From Mesorhizobium sp. AR07 (GTDB taxonomy: Bacteria; Pseudomonadota; Alphaproteobacteria; Rhizobiales; Rhizobiaceae), in the NCBI RefSeq assembly GCF_024746815.1, contig NZ_CP080525.1:1054001-1118000 (forward strand): a DNA stretch of 64,000 bases. The letters are read 5' to 3'. The notes under the pieces are model-generated. The model made no database searches, was not told where the DNA came from, and saw only the letters and a list, made by a program, of their open reading frames with translations. This document shows, in pieces, positions 27,428-36,630 of the stretch. The stretch's first letter is position 1. The number at the start of each line of letters is the position of its first letter. A program made the translations under genes and the position numbers.

Positions 27428-30400
27428 AAGCCGCCTTATCCACCAGCCGAGCCAACTGCGTCATGACGACCGCCGAACCCGCCAGCCGCTTCTCGGCCGT
27501 CGGCCAGTCGCGCACGAACACCACGCTGTGGTCGGGCCGGATCTTGGCCAGCGAACCCTGCTCGCCGATGAACTGGACCAGTCCGACCGGGTTGGAGAAT
27601 TCGCGTTTGCGGAAATGGATGACGACGCCCTTCGGCCCGGCATCGAGTTTCTCGACATTGGCCTTGCGGCAGAGCGCCTTGATGAAGACGATCTTCAGGA
27701 GATGCTTGACCTCCTCCGGCAGTGGGCCGAAGCGGTCGATCAGCTCGGCGCCGAAGGCGTCGATTTCCTCGGTGTTTTCGAGGTCGCCGAGGCGGCGATA
27801 GAGCGCCAGCCTGAGCTGCAGGTCCGGCACATAGCTTTCCGGAATCATCACCGCCGTGCCGACGGCGATCTGCGGCGACCAGCCGCCATCCTGGACTTCG
27901 CCGGAATCCTTCACCTCGGCGACGGCTTCTTCCAGCATCTGCTGGTAAAGCTCGAAACCGACTTCCTTGATATGACCGGACTGCTCTTCGCCGAGAAGAT
28001 TGCCAGCGCCCCGGATATCGAGATCGTGGCTGGCCAGTTGGAAGCCGGCGCCCAGCGTGTCGAGCGACTGCAGCACCTTCAGCCGGCGCTCGGCGGTGTC
28101 GGTCAGCTTGCGGTTGGCCGGCAGCGTGAACAGCGCATAGGCGCGCACCTTCGAGCGGCCGACGCGGCCGCGCAACTGGTAGAGCTGCGACAGGCCGAAC
28201 ATGTCGGCGCGATGGATGATCAGCGTGTTTGCGGTCGGGATGTCCAAGCCGGATTCGACGATGGTGGTCGACAAAAGCACATCGTACTGCCCATCGTAGA
28301 AGGCGTTCATGATGTCGTCGAGTTCGCCCGGCGGCATCTGGCCATGGGCTACCGCCACTTTCAGCTCCGGCACGGATTCCCTCAGGAAATCATGGATTTC
28401 CGCCAGATCGCTGATGCGCGGAACGACATAGAAGGAATGTCCGCCGCGATAGCGCTCGCGAAGCAGCGTCTCGCGAATGACAAGCGGATCGAAGGGCGAG
28501 ATGAAGGTGCGCACCGCCATGCGGTCGACAGGCGGCGTGGCGATCAGCGACAGCTCGCGCACCCCGGTCAGCGCCAGTTGCAGTGTGCGCGGGATCGGCG
28601 TCGCCGACAGCGTCAGCACATGCACATCGGTCTTCAGGTCCTTCAGCCGTTCCTTGTGCTTGACGCCAAAGTGCTGTTCCTCGTCTATGATCAAAAGGCC
28701 AAGGTTCTTGAACGAGATCGAGGCGCTAAGCAGCGCGTGGGTGCCGACGACGATGTCGACCTGGCCCTCGGCAATGCCCTTCTTGGTCTCGGCCAGTTCC
28801 TTGGCACCGACCAGCCGCGAAGCCTGGCCGACGCGGATCGGCAGGCCGGAAAAGCGCTGCGAGAAGGTCTTGAAATGCTGGCGCGACAGCAGCGTCGTCG
28901 GCACCACCACCGCCACCTGAAACCCTTCCATCGCGGCGATAAAGGCCGCCCGCAGCGCCACTTCGGTCTTGCCGAAGCCGACGTCGCCGCAGATCAGCCG
29001 GTCCATCGGCTTGCCGGCGGCAAGGTCATCCCGCACCGAGTCGATCGCCGTCTGCTGGTCGTCGGTCTCCTCATAGGGGAAACGGGCAGCGAACTCGCCA
29101 TAGAGACCATCCGCCGGCACCAGCGCCGGGGCAGCGCGCATCTGCCGTTCGGCGGCGATGCGGATCAGTTGTCCCGCCATGTCGAGCAGGCGTTTCTTCA
29201 GCCGCGCCTTGCGCGACTGCCAAGCGCCACCGCCGAGCTTGTCCAGCGTCGCCTCGGCCGAATCCGAGCCGTAGCGCGACAGCAGCTCGATGTTCTCGAC
29301 CGGCAGGAACAGCCGGTCATCACCGGCATAGTGGATTTCCAGGCAGTCATGCGGCGCGCCGACCGCTTCGATAGTGCGCAGGCCGATGAAGCGGCCAATG
29401 CCGTGATCGGCATGGACGACGATGTCGCCGGCCGACAACGCCGAAGCCTCGGCAATGAAGTCCGAGGCGCGCTTCTTGCGCTTCGAGCGCCGGATCAGCC
29501 GGTCGCCGAGAATGTCCTGCTCGGCGACGACGACCAGTCTTTCGGTCTCGAAACCGGATTCCAGCGGCAGCACGGCAAGGGCCGCCTGCCCCGGCTCGAG
29601 CTCTTCCGCTTCCGCCAACGTGGCGACCTGCTTCAGATTGCCGAGATGGTGTTCGCCAAGGATCTGGCCAAGCCGGTCGAGCGAGCCTTCGGTCCAGCCG
29701 GCAATGACGACGCGTCGGCGTGCCGCGCGTTCGTCGGCGATGTGTTTGACGACAACATCGAAGACATTGATGCTGGGATCGGCGCGCTCCTCGACAAAGC
29801 TGCGGCCATGGCGCGAGCCGGCGTGGAACACTTTCTTGGCCCCGGCATCGGGCGCGTCGAAGGGCGTGAAGTCGATCGCTTCGCGCGGTCCGAGCGAAGA
29901 AATCAGGTTTTCCGGCGAGAGATAGAGCAGGTCCGGCGGCACCGGCTTGTAAGGCACCGCATCCTTCAACGCGCTGTCGGCCTGCTTCCTGCGCGCCTCG
30001 TAGTGATCGAGGATCAGCGTGTGGCGTTCGGCGAGCGCCTCATGCGCCAGATGGTCGAAGATGACCGGTGTATCAGGCAAATAGTCGAACACGGTCTCCA
30101 GCCGTTCGTAGAAGAACGGCAACCAGTGTTCCATGCCGGCGAAGCGTCTGCCCTCGCTGACCGCCGCATAGAGCCCGTCGTCGCGCTGCGGCGCGCCAAA
30201 GGCTTCGATATAGGAGCGGCGGAAGCGGCTGATGGTTTCCGGCGTCAGCGCCACTTCGCTCATCGCCTGCAGCGCCATCGACTTGCGCTGGCCGGTGGTG
30301 CGCTGGGTGGCGGCGTCGAAGACGCGGATCGATTCCAGCGTGTCGCCGAAGAAATCGAGCCTGAGCGCCTCGGTCCAACCCGGGGCGAACAGGTCGAGAA

Positions 30401-30923
30401 TGCCGCCGCGCACCGCGAATTCACCGATGCCGCGCACGGTCGACACCCGCTCGAAGCCGGATGTTTCCAGCCGCGACACCAGAGCGTTCATGTCGATCTG
30501 GTTGCCGGGCCTGGCATGAAACGTCTGTGCCTCGACAAGGCCGGCCGGCGGAATGCGCTGCAGCAGCGCATTGGCGGTGGTGAGGATGACGGCGCGGTGC
30601 GGCTTCTTCGCCAGCGCGATCATGGCGGTCAACGCATCGAGCCGCTTGGCGGCGGCATCCGAACCGGGCGACACCCGGTCATAAGGCAGACAGTCCCAGG
30701 CCGGCAGCTCCAGCACGGGAAGGCCGGGCGCCGCGAAGGACAGCGCCTCGACGATCGCCGGCAGGCGCTGGCCGTCACGCGCCACGAACAGCACCGGCTT
30801 GTCGGGCGCGATCTCGAGTGCCGCCTGCACCAGCGCAAAGGCTTCGTAGCCATCGGCGACGCCATCGACGATGAACTGGCCGGCGCGGCCTTTCGGCAGG
30901 CCGATTTTGGGAATGAGGCTCAT
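27426..30923 (-). CDS. mfd: Transcription-repair coupling factor
   Basis: 1165 residues, full length. The protein removes RNA polymerase stalled at DNA lesions and recruits UvrA. In order: the UvrB-like N-terminal module, the polymerase-binding CarD-like domain (GDIVVHADHGIGRFIGL, near residue 500), the RecG-like translocase with Walker A GDVGFGKTEVALRA near 640, the DEEQHFG box, the SATPIPRTLQ box and the QLRGRVGRS motif, then the TRCF domain that binds the N-terminus. It is divergent from the recG side of the conserved mfd-sdhE-recG cluster. A long family A variant separates it from sdhE. Confidence 0.97.
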   Translation of the reverse strand: MSLIPKIGLPKGRAGQFIVDGVADGYEAFALVQAALEIAPDKPVLFVARDGQRLPAIVEALSFAAPGLPVLELPAWDCLPYDRVSPGSDAAAKRLDALTAMIALAKKPHRAVILTTANALLQRIPPAGLVEAQTFHARPGNQIDMNALVSRLETSGFERVSTVRGIGEFAVRGGILDLFAPGWTEALRLDFFGDTLESIRVFDAATQRTTGQRKSMALQAMSEVALTPETISRFRRSYIEAFGAPQRDDGLYAAVSEGRRFAGMEHWLPFFYERLETVFDYLPDTPVIFDHLAHEALAERHTLILDHYEARRKQADSALKDAVPYKPVPPDLLYLSPENLISSLGPREAIDFTPFDAPDAGAKKVFHAGSRHGRSFVEERADPSINVFDVVVKHIADERAARRRVVIAGWTEGSLDRLGQILGEHHLGNLKQVATLAEAEELEPGQAALAVLPLESGFETERLVVVAEQDILGDRLIRRSKRKKRASDFIAEASALSAGDIVVHADHGIGRFIGLRTIEAVGAPHDCLEIHYAGDDRLFLPVENIELLSRYGSDSAEATLDKLGGGAWQSRKARLKKRLLDMAGQLIRIAAERQMRAAPALVPADGLYGEFAARFPYEETDDQQTAIDSVRDDLAAGKPMDRLICGDVGFGKTEVALRAAFIAAMEGFQVAVVVPTTLLSRQHFKTFSQRFSGLPIRVGQASRLVGAKELAETKKGIAEGQVDIVVGTHALLSASISFKNLGLLIIDEEQHFGVKHKERLKDLKTDVHVLTLSATPIPRTLQLALTGVRELSLIATPPVDRMAVRTFISPFDPLVIRETLLRERYRGGHSFYVVPRISDLAEIHDFLRESVPELKVAVAHGQMPPGELDDIMNAFYDGQYDVLLSTTIVESGLDIPTANTLIIHRADMFGLSQLYQLRGRVGRSKVRAYALFTLPANRKLTDTAERRLKVLQSLDTLGAGFQLASHDLDIRGAGNLLGEEQSGHIKEVGFELYQQMLEEAVAEVKDSGEVQDGGWSPQIAVGTAVMIPESYVPDLQLRLALYRRLGDLENTEEIDAFGAELIDRFGPLPEEVKHLLKIVFIKALCRKANVEKLDAGPKGVVIHFRKREFSNPVGLVQFIGEQGSLAKIRPDHSVVFVRDWPTAEKRLAGSAVVMTQLARLVDKAA

Positions 30924-30944
30924 GAAATCACGGTCTTGTTTTGT

Positions 30945-31013
30945 CGCAATTCCCCAGGGAAAGCGCTATGCGCTTTTCCCGGGAAAACCGCTTCGCATTT
31001 TTCCTGGAATTGC
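30945..31013. repeat. Intergenic palindrome, family A, longer variant
   Basis: Read on the minus strand it begins GCAATTCCAGGAAAAATGCG and runs into AAGCGGTTTTCCCGGGAAAA; the outer arms GCAATTCC and GGAATTGC pair. About 15 extra bases (around AGCGCTATGCGCTT) form a second inner palindrome. It fills the gap between sdhE and mfd. Confidence 0.8.
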
Positions 31014-31019
31014 TTGTGT

Positions 31020-31307
31020 TCAAAATGTCATGGAATGGCGGAAAGCCAGGATCTTTTGCAGGACGGCACAGTCGACATCCCTGGGAATCGGGCGCTCGCC
31101 GGTGACCATGGGCAGGAATTCGGTGTCGGGAATGTCGAGAAGCCTGTCATATTGTTCGATTTCCTCGCTGGTCAAGGCGCCGATCTCGGCGTCGGCGAAG
31201 GTGCCGAGGATCAGGTCCATCTCGCGCATGCCGCGATGCCACGAGCGAAACAGAAGCTTGCGGCGGCGGGCGTCCAGCCCCTCGCTTGATCTCGTCGTTC
31301 CGGTCAT
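31020..31307 (-). CDS. sdhE: Succinate dehydrogenase assembly factor 2 family (FAD assembly factor)
   Basis: 95 residues, typical of the SdhE/Sdh5 family. The diagnostic motif RGxxE is present as WHRGMREMD near residue 24, followed by ILGTF and the conserved YDRLLDIPD and MVTGERP. SdhE helps attach FAD covalently to the flavoprotein subunit of succinate dehydrogenase. It lies just upstream of mfd in the same direction and is divergent from recG, an order common in Rhizobiales. Confidence 0.94.
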   Translation of the reverse strand: MTGTTRSSEGLDARRRKLLFRSWHRGMREMDLILGTFADAEIGALTSEEIEQYDRLLDIPDTEFLPMVTGERPIPRDVDCAVLQKILAFRHSMTF

Positions 31308-31399
31308 TGTGCCGCATCCTCACTTGCTGCGGCGCATATAGCGTGGATAGAAGGTGCTGTCAGCCTTGCGCTGCGGCCGTCGCGACATAAGCTGACATC

Positions 31400-33508
31400 A
31401 TGCGTCCTTCCATCCTTGATCCGTTGTTTGTTCCGATCACTTCGCTTGCCGGCGTCGGGCCGAAGGTTGGCTCGCTGATCGAGAAGGTCGTCGCCGCCGA
31501 TCTCGGCGATCGCGCCGCACGCGCCGGCGACCTTTTGTTCGTGCTGCCGCACACCGTCATCGACCGCCGCAGCCGGCCGGGCATTGCAGGTTCCGCGGAA
31601 GGCCAGATTGTCACGCTCGAGGTGCGCATCGACCGCCACCAGCCGCCGCCGCGCGGCAACAGGTCGGTGCCCTATCGGGTCTACGCCCATGACGACACCG
31701 GCGAGATTGCGCTGACCTTCTTCCATGCCCATGCCTCTTATCTCGAAAAGGCGATGCCCGAGGGCGAGCATGTCGTGGTCTCCGGCCGCATGGAATGGTT
31801 CAACGGCCGCCCGACCATGGTCCACCCCGATCATATCGCGCTGGCCAGCGAGGCGGAAAACCTGCCGCTGGTCGAACCCGTCTATCCGCTCACCGCCGGG
31901 CTATCGGGCAAGGTGCTGCGCCGAGCGATCGGCCAGGCGCTTGCTCGCGTGCCCGAATTCCCTGAATGGCAGGACGGCGCTTTCATGCGCCGACACACCT
32001 TTGCCCCCTTTGGCGATGCGCTCGCCCGCATCCACAATCCGGCCGACCCGATCGACGTCTCGATCGAAGGTACGGCGTGGCGACGTCTTGCCTATGACGA
32101 GCTGCTGGCGGGCCAGGTCTCATTGGCACTGGTGCGAGCAAAAATCCGCCGCCTGTCCGGCCGTCCTCTGGTCGGCGACGGCACTATCGTCGAGAAACTG
32201 CGCGCCGCACTCCCCTATTCGCTGACCGCTTCCCAAGAATTCGCGCTCGCCGAAATCAATGCCGACCTCGCCGATCCCGAACGCATGCTGCGGCTTCTGC
32301 AGGGCGATGTCGGCTCCGGCAAGACGGTCGTCGCGCTGCTGGCCATGGCGCGCGCCGTCGAGGCCGGTGGCCAGGCAGCCCTGATGGCGCCGACCGAAAT
32401 CCTGGCCCGCCAGCATCTGGCGACCATCGCGCCGCTTGCCGCCAAGGTCGGGTTGCGCATCGCCATCCTCACGGGCCGCGAAAAAGGCCGCGAGCGCACC
32501 GATACGCTGGCCGGCCTGGCGAGCGGCGAGATCGACATCGTCGTCGGCACCCACGCGCTGTTCCAGGAGACCGTCACCTTCCATGACCTGGTCTTTGCCG
32601 TCATCGACGAGCAGCATCGCTTCGGCGTCCACCAGCGGCTTGCCATTACCGCCAAGGGCGATGCGCCCGACATGCTGGTGATGACGGCCACGCCGATCCC
32701 GCGCACGCTGGTGCTGACCGCCTTCGGCGACATGGACGTGTCGAAGCTGACGGAAAAGCCGGCCGGACGCCAGCCGATCCGCACCGTCACGCTGCCGCTC
32801 GAACGGCTCGACGAACTGGTCGACCGCATGGTCGACGCCGTCGCCGGCGGCCAGAAGATCTACTGGATCTGCCCGCTGGTCGAGGAATCCGAAGAGATCA
32901 AGCTGATGTCGGCCGAGGATCGTTTTGCCTCGCTCAAACCGCTGTTCGGTGACCGCATCGGTCTCGTCCACGGCCGCATGAAGGGCGCCGACAAGGACGA
33001 GGCGATGCGCGCCTTCAAGCAGGGCGAGACACGCATCCTGATCGCCACCACTGTCATCGAGGTCGGCGTCGATGTGCCGGACGCCACCGTCATGGTCATC
33101 GAGCATGCCGAGCGCTTTGGCCTCGCCCAGTTGCACCAGTTGCGCGGTCGGGTCGGGCGCGGCGACATCAAGTCCTCCTGCGTGCTGCTCTACAAGGACC
33201 CGCTCGGCGAGACCGCCAAGCGAAGGCTGTCGGTGATGCGCGAGACGGAAGATGGCTTCCTGATTGCCGAAGAAGACCTGAAGCTGCGCGGCGAAGGCGA
33301 ACTTCTGGGCACCCGCCAGTCCGGCACGCCGGGTTTCCAGGTGGCGCGCATCGAGGCGCATGCCGACCTTTTGGAGGCCGCCCGCGACGACGCCAGGCTG
33401 ATCCTGTCGCGCGACCCGGAGCTGCAGTCCGAGCGTGGCGAGGCGTTGCGCCTGTTGCTTTATTTGTTCGGGCGCGACGAGGCCGTGCGGCTCCTGCGCG
33501 CCGGTTGA
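31400..33508 (+). CDS. recG: ATP-dependent DNA helicase RecG
   Basis: 702 residues. The N-terminal wedge domain (OB fold, about residues 60-150) holds branched DNA. The helicase core has Walker A GDVGSGKTVVALL near residue 305, the DEQHRFG box, MTATPIPRTL, TTVIEVGVDVPDAT and QLRGRVGRG. RecG remodels stalled forks and Holliday junctions. The last 49 bases overlap the tail of the convergent DUF502 gene. No LexA-type box is visible upstream. Confidence 0.97.
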   Translation: MRPSILDPLFVPITSLAGVGPKVGSLIEKVVAADLGDRAARAGDLLFVLPHTVIDRRSRPGIAGSAEGQIVTLEVRIDRHQPPPRGNRSVPYRVYAHDDTGEIALTFFHAHASYLEKAMPEGEHVVVSGRMEWFNGRPTMVHPDHIALASEAENLPLVEPVYPLTAGLSGKVLRRAIGQALARVPEFPEWQDGAFMRRHTFAPFGDALARIHNPADPIDVSIEGTAWRRLAYDELLAGQVSLALVRAKIRRLSGRPLVGDGTIVEKLRAALPYSLTASQEFALAEINADLADPERMLRLLQGDVGSGKTVVALLAMARAVEAGGQAALMAPTEILARQHLATIAPLAAKVGLRIAILTGREKGRERTDTLAGLASGEIDIVVGTHALFQETVTFHDLVFAVIDEQHRFGVHQRLAITAKGDAPDMLVMTATPIPRTLVLTAFGDMDVSKLTEKPAGRQPIRTVTLPLERLDELVDRMVDAVAGGQKIYWICPLVEESEEIKLMSAEDRFASLKPLFGDRIGLVHGRMKGADKDEAMRAFKQGETRILIATTVIEVGVDVPDATVMVIEHAERFGLAQLHQLRGRVGRGDIKSSCVLLYKDPLGETAKRRLSVMRETEDGFLIAEEDLKLRGEGELLGTRQSGTPGFQVARIEAHADLLEAARDDARLILSRDPELQSERGEALRLLLYLFGRDEAVRLLRAG

Positions 33509-34215
33509 GCCAAGGCGGCAACCGAGGGGTTGGCAAGCGCTCCGTCGATCGGCTCGCCGTTCACGACGACCATTTGCTTGACCTCGGGCGCCACCAGCCC
33601 GGCGGAGACGATCAGCTTGGCTCCGTCCTCGATCGTCATATCGAGCAGCACGATGTCCGACTTCGGCACATACATCAGGAACCCGGTCGTTGGATTGGGC
33701 GTGCACGGCATGAACACCGCGATCAGCGGATCGCCTTCCTGATCGAGCTTCTGGTTGATCTCGGTTTCCTTCTCGCTGGCAACGAACACCAGCGACCACA
33801 CACCCTTGCGCGGATATTCGACCAGCCCGACCTGGCGGAACATGTCGCCCTTGTTCGACAGCACGGTCTCGAAAATCTGCTTCAGCGAACCATAGATGCC
33901 GCGCACCAGCGGCATGCGGCCAAGCAGCCGCTCACCGAAATTGACGATGGCACGGCCGACAATGTTTGCCGTCAGGAAGCCGATCAGCGTGATCAGGATC
34001 AAGGCGACGATCAGCCCGAACCCCGGGACCGGAAACGGCAGGTAGGTGTCGGGACTGTAGCGGGCCGGAATATAGGGCTTTACCCAGGAATCGACCCAGC
34101 CGATGAACGACCAGGCGATGTAGGCGGTAATCGCCAGCGGCGCGCAAACGATGAAGCCAGTGAGGAAATAGTTCCTCAGCCGGGTCATGCCGGAAGTCTT
34201 TGGAGCATTGGACAT
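33460..34215 (-). CDS. DUF502 membrane protein
   Basis: 251 residues. Two transmembrane helices are visible near residues 15-37 (NYFLTGFIVCAPLAITAYIAW) and 65-87, with the family stretch PYIPARYSPDTYLPFPVPGFGL between them. After the second helix come RMPLVRGIYGSLKQIFETV and VFMPCTPNPTTGFLMYVP, both typical of DUF502. The C-terminal ~25 residues are basic and probably disordered. The family is of unknown function and occurs in bacteria and plants. It converges on recG with a 49-base overlap. Confidence 0.9.
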   Translation of the reverse strand: MSNAPKTSGMTRLRNYFLTGFIVCAPLAITAYIAWSFIGWVDSWVKPYIPARYSPDTYLPFPVPGFGLIVALILITLIGFLTANIVGRAIVNFGERLLGRMPLVRGIYGSLKQIFETVLSNKGDMFRQVGLVEYPRKGVWSLVFVASEKETEINQKLDQEGDPLIAVFMPCTPNPTTGFLMYVPKSDIVLLDMTIEDGAKLIVSAGLVAPEVKQMVVVNGEPIDGALANPSVAALAQPARRSRTASSRPNK

Positions 34216-34296
34216 GGTTCACCGGGGCGTGCTGTTGCGATGCAACATTAGTGAACCGGACGGCGCATTGGAACTGCGAAGTTTTTAAAGGGCCGA

Positions 34297-34599
34297 TTAT
34301 GCCGCCGCTTCCATCGGTTCAATCTTCTCAAGTTCCGGCGCCAGTTTCCTGGCTTCGGTTTCAAGCTCGTAGGCCTGCTGAAAATTCATCCAGAATTCGG
34401 GCGTGGTGTTGAAAAATCTGGCGAGGCGAAGAGCCGTATCGGGGGTCAAGCCGATCTCTTCCTTGGCGATACGCTCAATACGGGTGCGCGGAAGATTAAG
34501 CTTTTTCGCGAGCGCGCCGGCGCTCATGCCAGGCGGGGCGAGATATTCTTCGCGCAGGAGTTCTCCAGGGTGAACTGGACGTGTGACCTTCGATGCCAT
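34297..34599 (-). CDS. HigA-family addiction module antitoxin, apparently without toxin
   Basis: 100 residues with the HigA/VapI layout: RPVHPGELLREEYLAPPGMSAGALAKKLNLPRTRI followed by TPDTALRLARFFNTTPEFWMNFQQAYELE, an Xre-type helix-turn-helix. HigA normally follows a small HigB RNase gene, but here the upstream neighbour is glmS (32 bases away) and downstream there is only an 81-base gap before the DUF502 gene. No HigB-like frame is visible. It may be a retained orphan repressor, or may be co-transcribed with glmS. The start ATG at 34599 gives the standard family length. Confidence 0.88.
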   Translation of the reverse strand: MASKVTRPVHPGELLREEYLAPPGMSAGALAKKLNLPRTRIERIAKEEIGLTPDTALRLARFFNTTPEFWMNFQQAYELETEARKLAPELEKIEPMEAAA

Positions 34600-34631
34600 T
34601 TGGCTCGACCTCCCAATTTGGGAAGCAAAGC

Positions 34632-36455
34632 CTACTCCACGGTGACCGATTTCGCCAGGTTGCGCGGCTGGTCGACATCGGTGCCCATGAACACGGCGGT
34701 GAAATAGGCCAGCATCTGGATCGGCAGCGCGTAGATGATCGGCGAGATGATTTCGGGCACGTCCGGCAGCACGATCGTCTCCATCGTCTTGACGCTCGTC
34801 AGGGCCGCGCCCTTGCTGTCGGTGATCAGGATGATCTTGCCGCCGCGCGCCGCCACCTCCTGCATGTTCGACACGGTCTTTTCGAAGATCCGGTCGTGCG
34901 GCGCGATGACGATGACCGGCATGTTCTCGTCGATCAGCGCGATCGGCCCATGCTTCAACTCGCCCGCGGCATAGCCCTCGGCGTGGATGTAGGAGATTTC
35001 CTTGAGTTTCAGCGCCCCTTCCATGGCCAGCGGGAAGTTGGTGTCGCGGCCGAGATAGAGCACGTTCTTGTAGTGCGCGAGGTCGCGCGCGATCTTTTCG
35101 ATCTGATGGTCGAGCTTCAGCACCTGATTGGCATAGCGCGGCGCTTCCGACAGTTCGCGCACAAAGGTCTTTTCCTGCTCGCGTGAGATCGTGCCGCGCG
35201 CCACGCCGGCGCGCACGGCAAGCGATGCCAGCACCGAAAGCTGGCAGGTGAACGCCTTGGTCGAGGCGACACCGATCTCCGGACCGGCCAGCGTCGGCAG
35301 CACCACGTCGGATTCGCGCGCCATGGTCGATTCCCGCACATTGACGACCGCGCCGATCTTCATGCCGGCCTTGCGGCAATAGCGCAGCGAGGCCAGCGTG
35401 TCGGCGGTCTCGCCCGATTGCGAGATGAAGAACGCCGCGTCGTTCTTCGACAACGGCATTTCGCGGTAGCGGAATTCCGAGGCGACATCGATGTCGACCG
35501 GCAGCCGGGCGTAGCGCTCGAACCAGTATTTGCCGATCAGGCCGGCCAGATAGGCGGTACCGCAGGCCGAAATCGCCAGCCGGCCGATCCTGGCGAAATC
35601 GAAAGGCAGGTCGAGCGGCTTGGACACGCCGCCGACGAAATCGAGATAATTCGCCAGCGTGTGCGAGATCACTTCCGGCTGCTCATGGATTTCCTTCTCC
35701 ATGAAATGGCGCCGGTTGCCCTTGTCGACCATGAAGCTGGTCGACAGCGACTGCTGGCGCTTGCGGTCGACCTTTTTGCCATCGATGTCGAAGATGGTGA
35801 CGCCGTCGCGGCGTACCACCGCCCAGTCGCCGTCTTCGAGATAGGTGATCGAATTGGTGAACGGGGCGAGCGCGATGGCGTCGGAGCCCAAAAACATCTC
35901 GCCATCGCCATGGCCGACGGCCAGTGGCGGGCCGTTGCGGGCGCCGACGATCAGGTCCTCGTCACCCCTGAACATGATCGCCAGCGCAAAGGCGCCTTGC
36001 AGCCGCTTCAGCGCCTGGTGCGCGGCCTCGACCGGCTTCAGCCCCTTGGCCAGTTCGCGCGCCACCAGATGCGCGACGACCTCGGTGTCGGTCTGCGAGG
36101 AGAAGGAATAGCCGTCGCGCTTCAGTTCCTCGCGCAATTCGGCGAAATTCTCGATGATGCCATTGTGGACGATGGCGACGCCGTCGGAAAAATGCGGGTG
36201 CGCATTGGTCTCGTTGGGCACGCCATGCGTCGCCCAGCGGGTGTGGCCGATGCCGATCGTGCCGTCGAGCGGATCGTCCTTGAGCCGGCGCTCGAGATTG
36301 ATCAGCTTGCCTTCGGCCCGCCGGCGGGCAAGCTCGCCATGCTCGATGGTGGCGACGCCGGCCGAGTCATAGCCGCGATATTCGAGCCGCTTCAGCGCGT
36401 CGACGATAAGCGGCGCAACCTGCGAGTGACCGACGATTCCAACGATACCGCACAT
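34632..36455 (-). CDS. glmS: Glutamine--fructose-6-phosphate aminotransferase (isomerizing)
   Basis: 607 residues. The protein begins MCGIVGIVG, so Cys2 becomes the N-terminal nucleophile of the glutaminase domain (with RWATHG and NGIIEN). The C-terminal isomerase domain holds two SIS modules with SACGTAYLAG, SQSGETADT and the conserved end KSVTVE. It makes glucosamine-6-phosphate, the entry to UDP-GlcNAc for peptidoglycan and lipid A. I use the ATG at 36455 because the mature enzyme must start at that Cys. It follows glmU on the same strand with a 175-base gap; no glmS ribozyme was recognised. Confidence 0.97.
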   Translation of the reverse strand: MCGIVGIVGHSQVAPLIVDALKRLEYRGYDSAGVATIEHGELARRRAEGKLINLERRLKDDPLDGTIGIGHTRWATHGVPNETNAHPHFSDGVAIVHNGIIENFAELREELKRDGYSFSSQTDTEVVAHLVARELAKGLKPVEAAHQALKRLQGAFALAIMFRGDEDLIVGARNGPPLAVGHGDGEMFLGSDAIALAPFTNSITYLEDGDWAVVRRDGVTIFDIDGKKVDRKRQQSLSTSFMVDKGNRRHFMEKEIHEQPEVISHTLANYLDFVGGVSKPLDLPFDFARIGRLAISACGTAYLAGLIGKYWFERYARLPVDIDVASEFRYREMPLSKNDAAFFISQSGETADTLASLRYCRKAGMKIGAVVNVRESTMARESDVVLPTLAGPEIGVASTKAFTCQLSVLASLAVRAGVARGTISREQEKTFVRELSEAPRYANQVLKLDHQIEKIARDLAHYKNVLYLGRDTNFPLAMEGALKLKEISYIHAEGYAAGELKHGPIALIDENMPVIVIAPHDRIFEKTVSNMQEVAARGGKIILITDSKGAALTSVKTMETIVLPDVPEIISPIIYALPIQMLAYFTAVFMGTDVDQPRNLAKSVTVE

Positions 36456-36630
36456 GCAGACAGTCCCCAATTCCCAATGGAAAACCAGCGCTATTTAGGG
36501 ATGGCCGGCCTGCCGCGAAAGTCACATTGCATTTCGTCCCGTGTAACGGAACGCTTCTGCACGCATGCATCATGACAGACCGCTCTTGCAATCCGGTTAC
36601 CGCGATCGTTCGGTTTTTTGCAGGTCGGTT

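Noticed and set aside
27528..31289. A 1253-codon open frame antisense to mfd
   Set aside because: It mirrors the mfd reading frame in high-GC DNA, has no family features, and mfd itself is complete and well conserved.
34600..34632. A higB toxin gene between glmS and the HigA-like gene
   Set aside because: The gap is only 32 bases, and no small toxin frame exists on either side.
36456..36630. A glmS ribozyme or riboswitch upstream of glmS
   Set aside because: The known ribozyme occurs in Firmicutes, and no matching pseudoknotted core was recognised in this 175-base gap.
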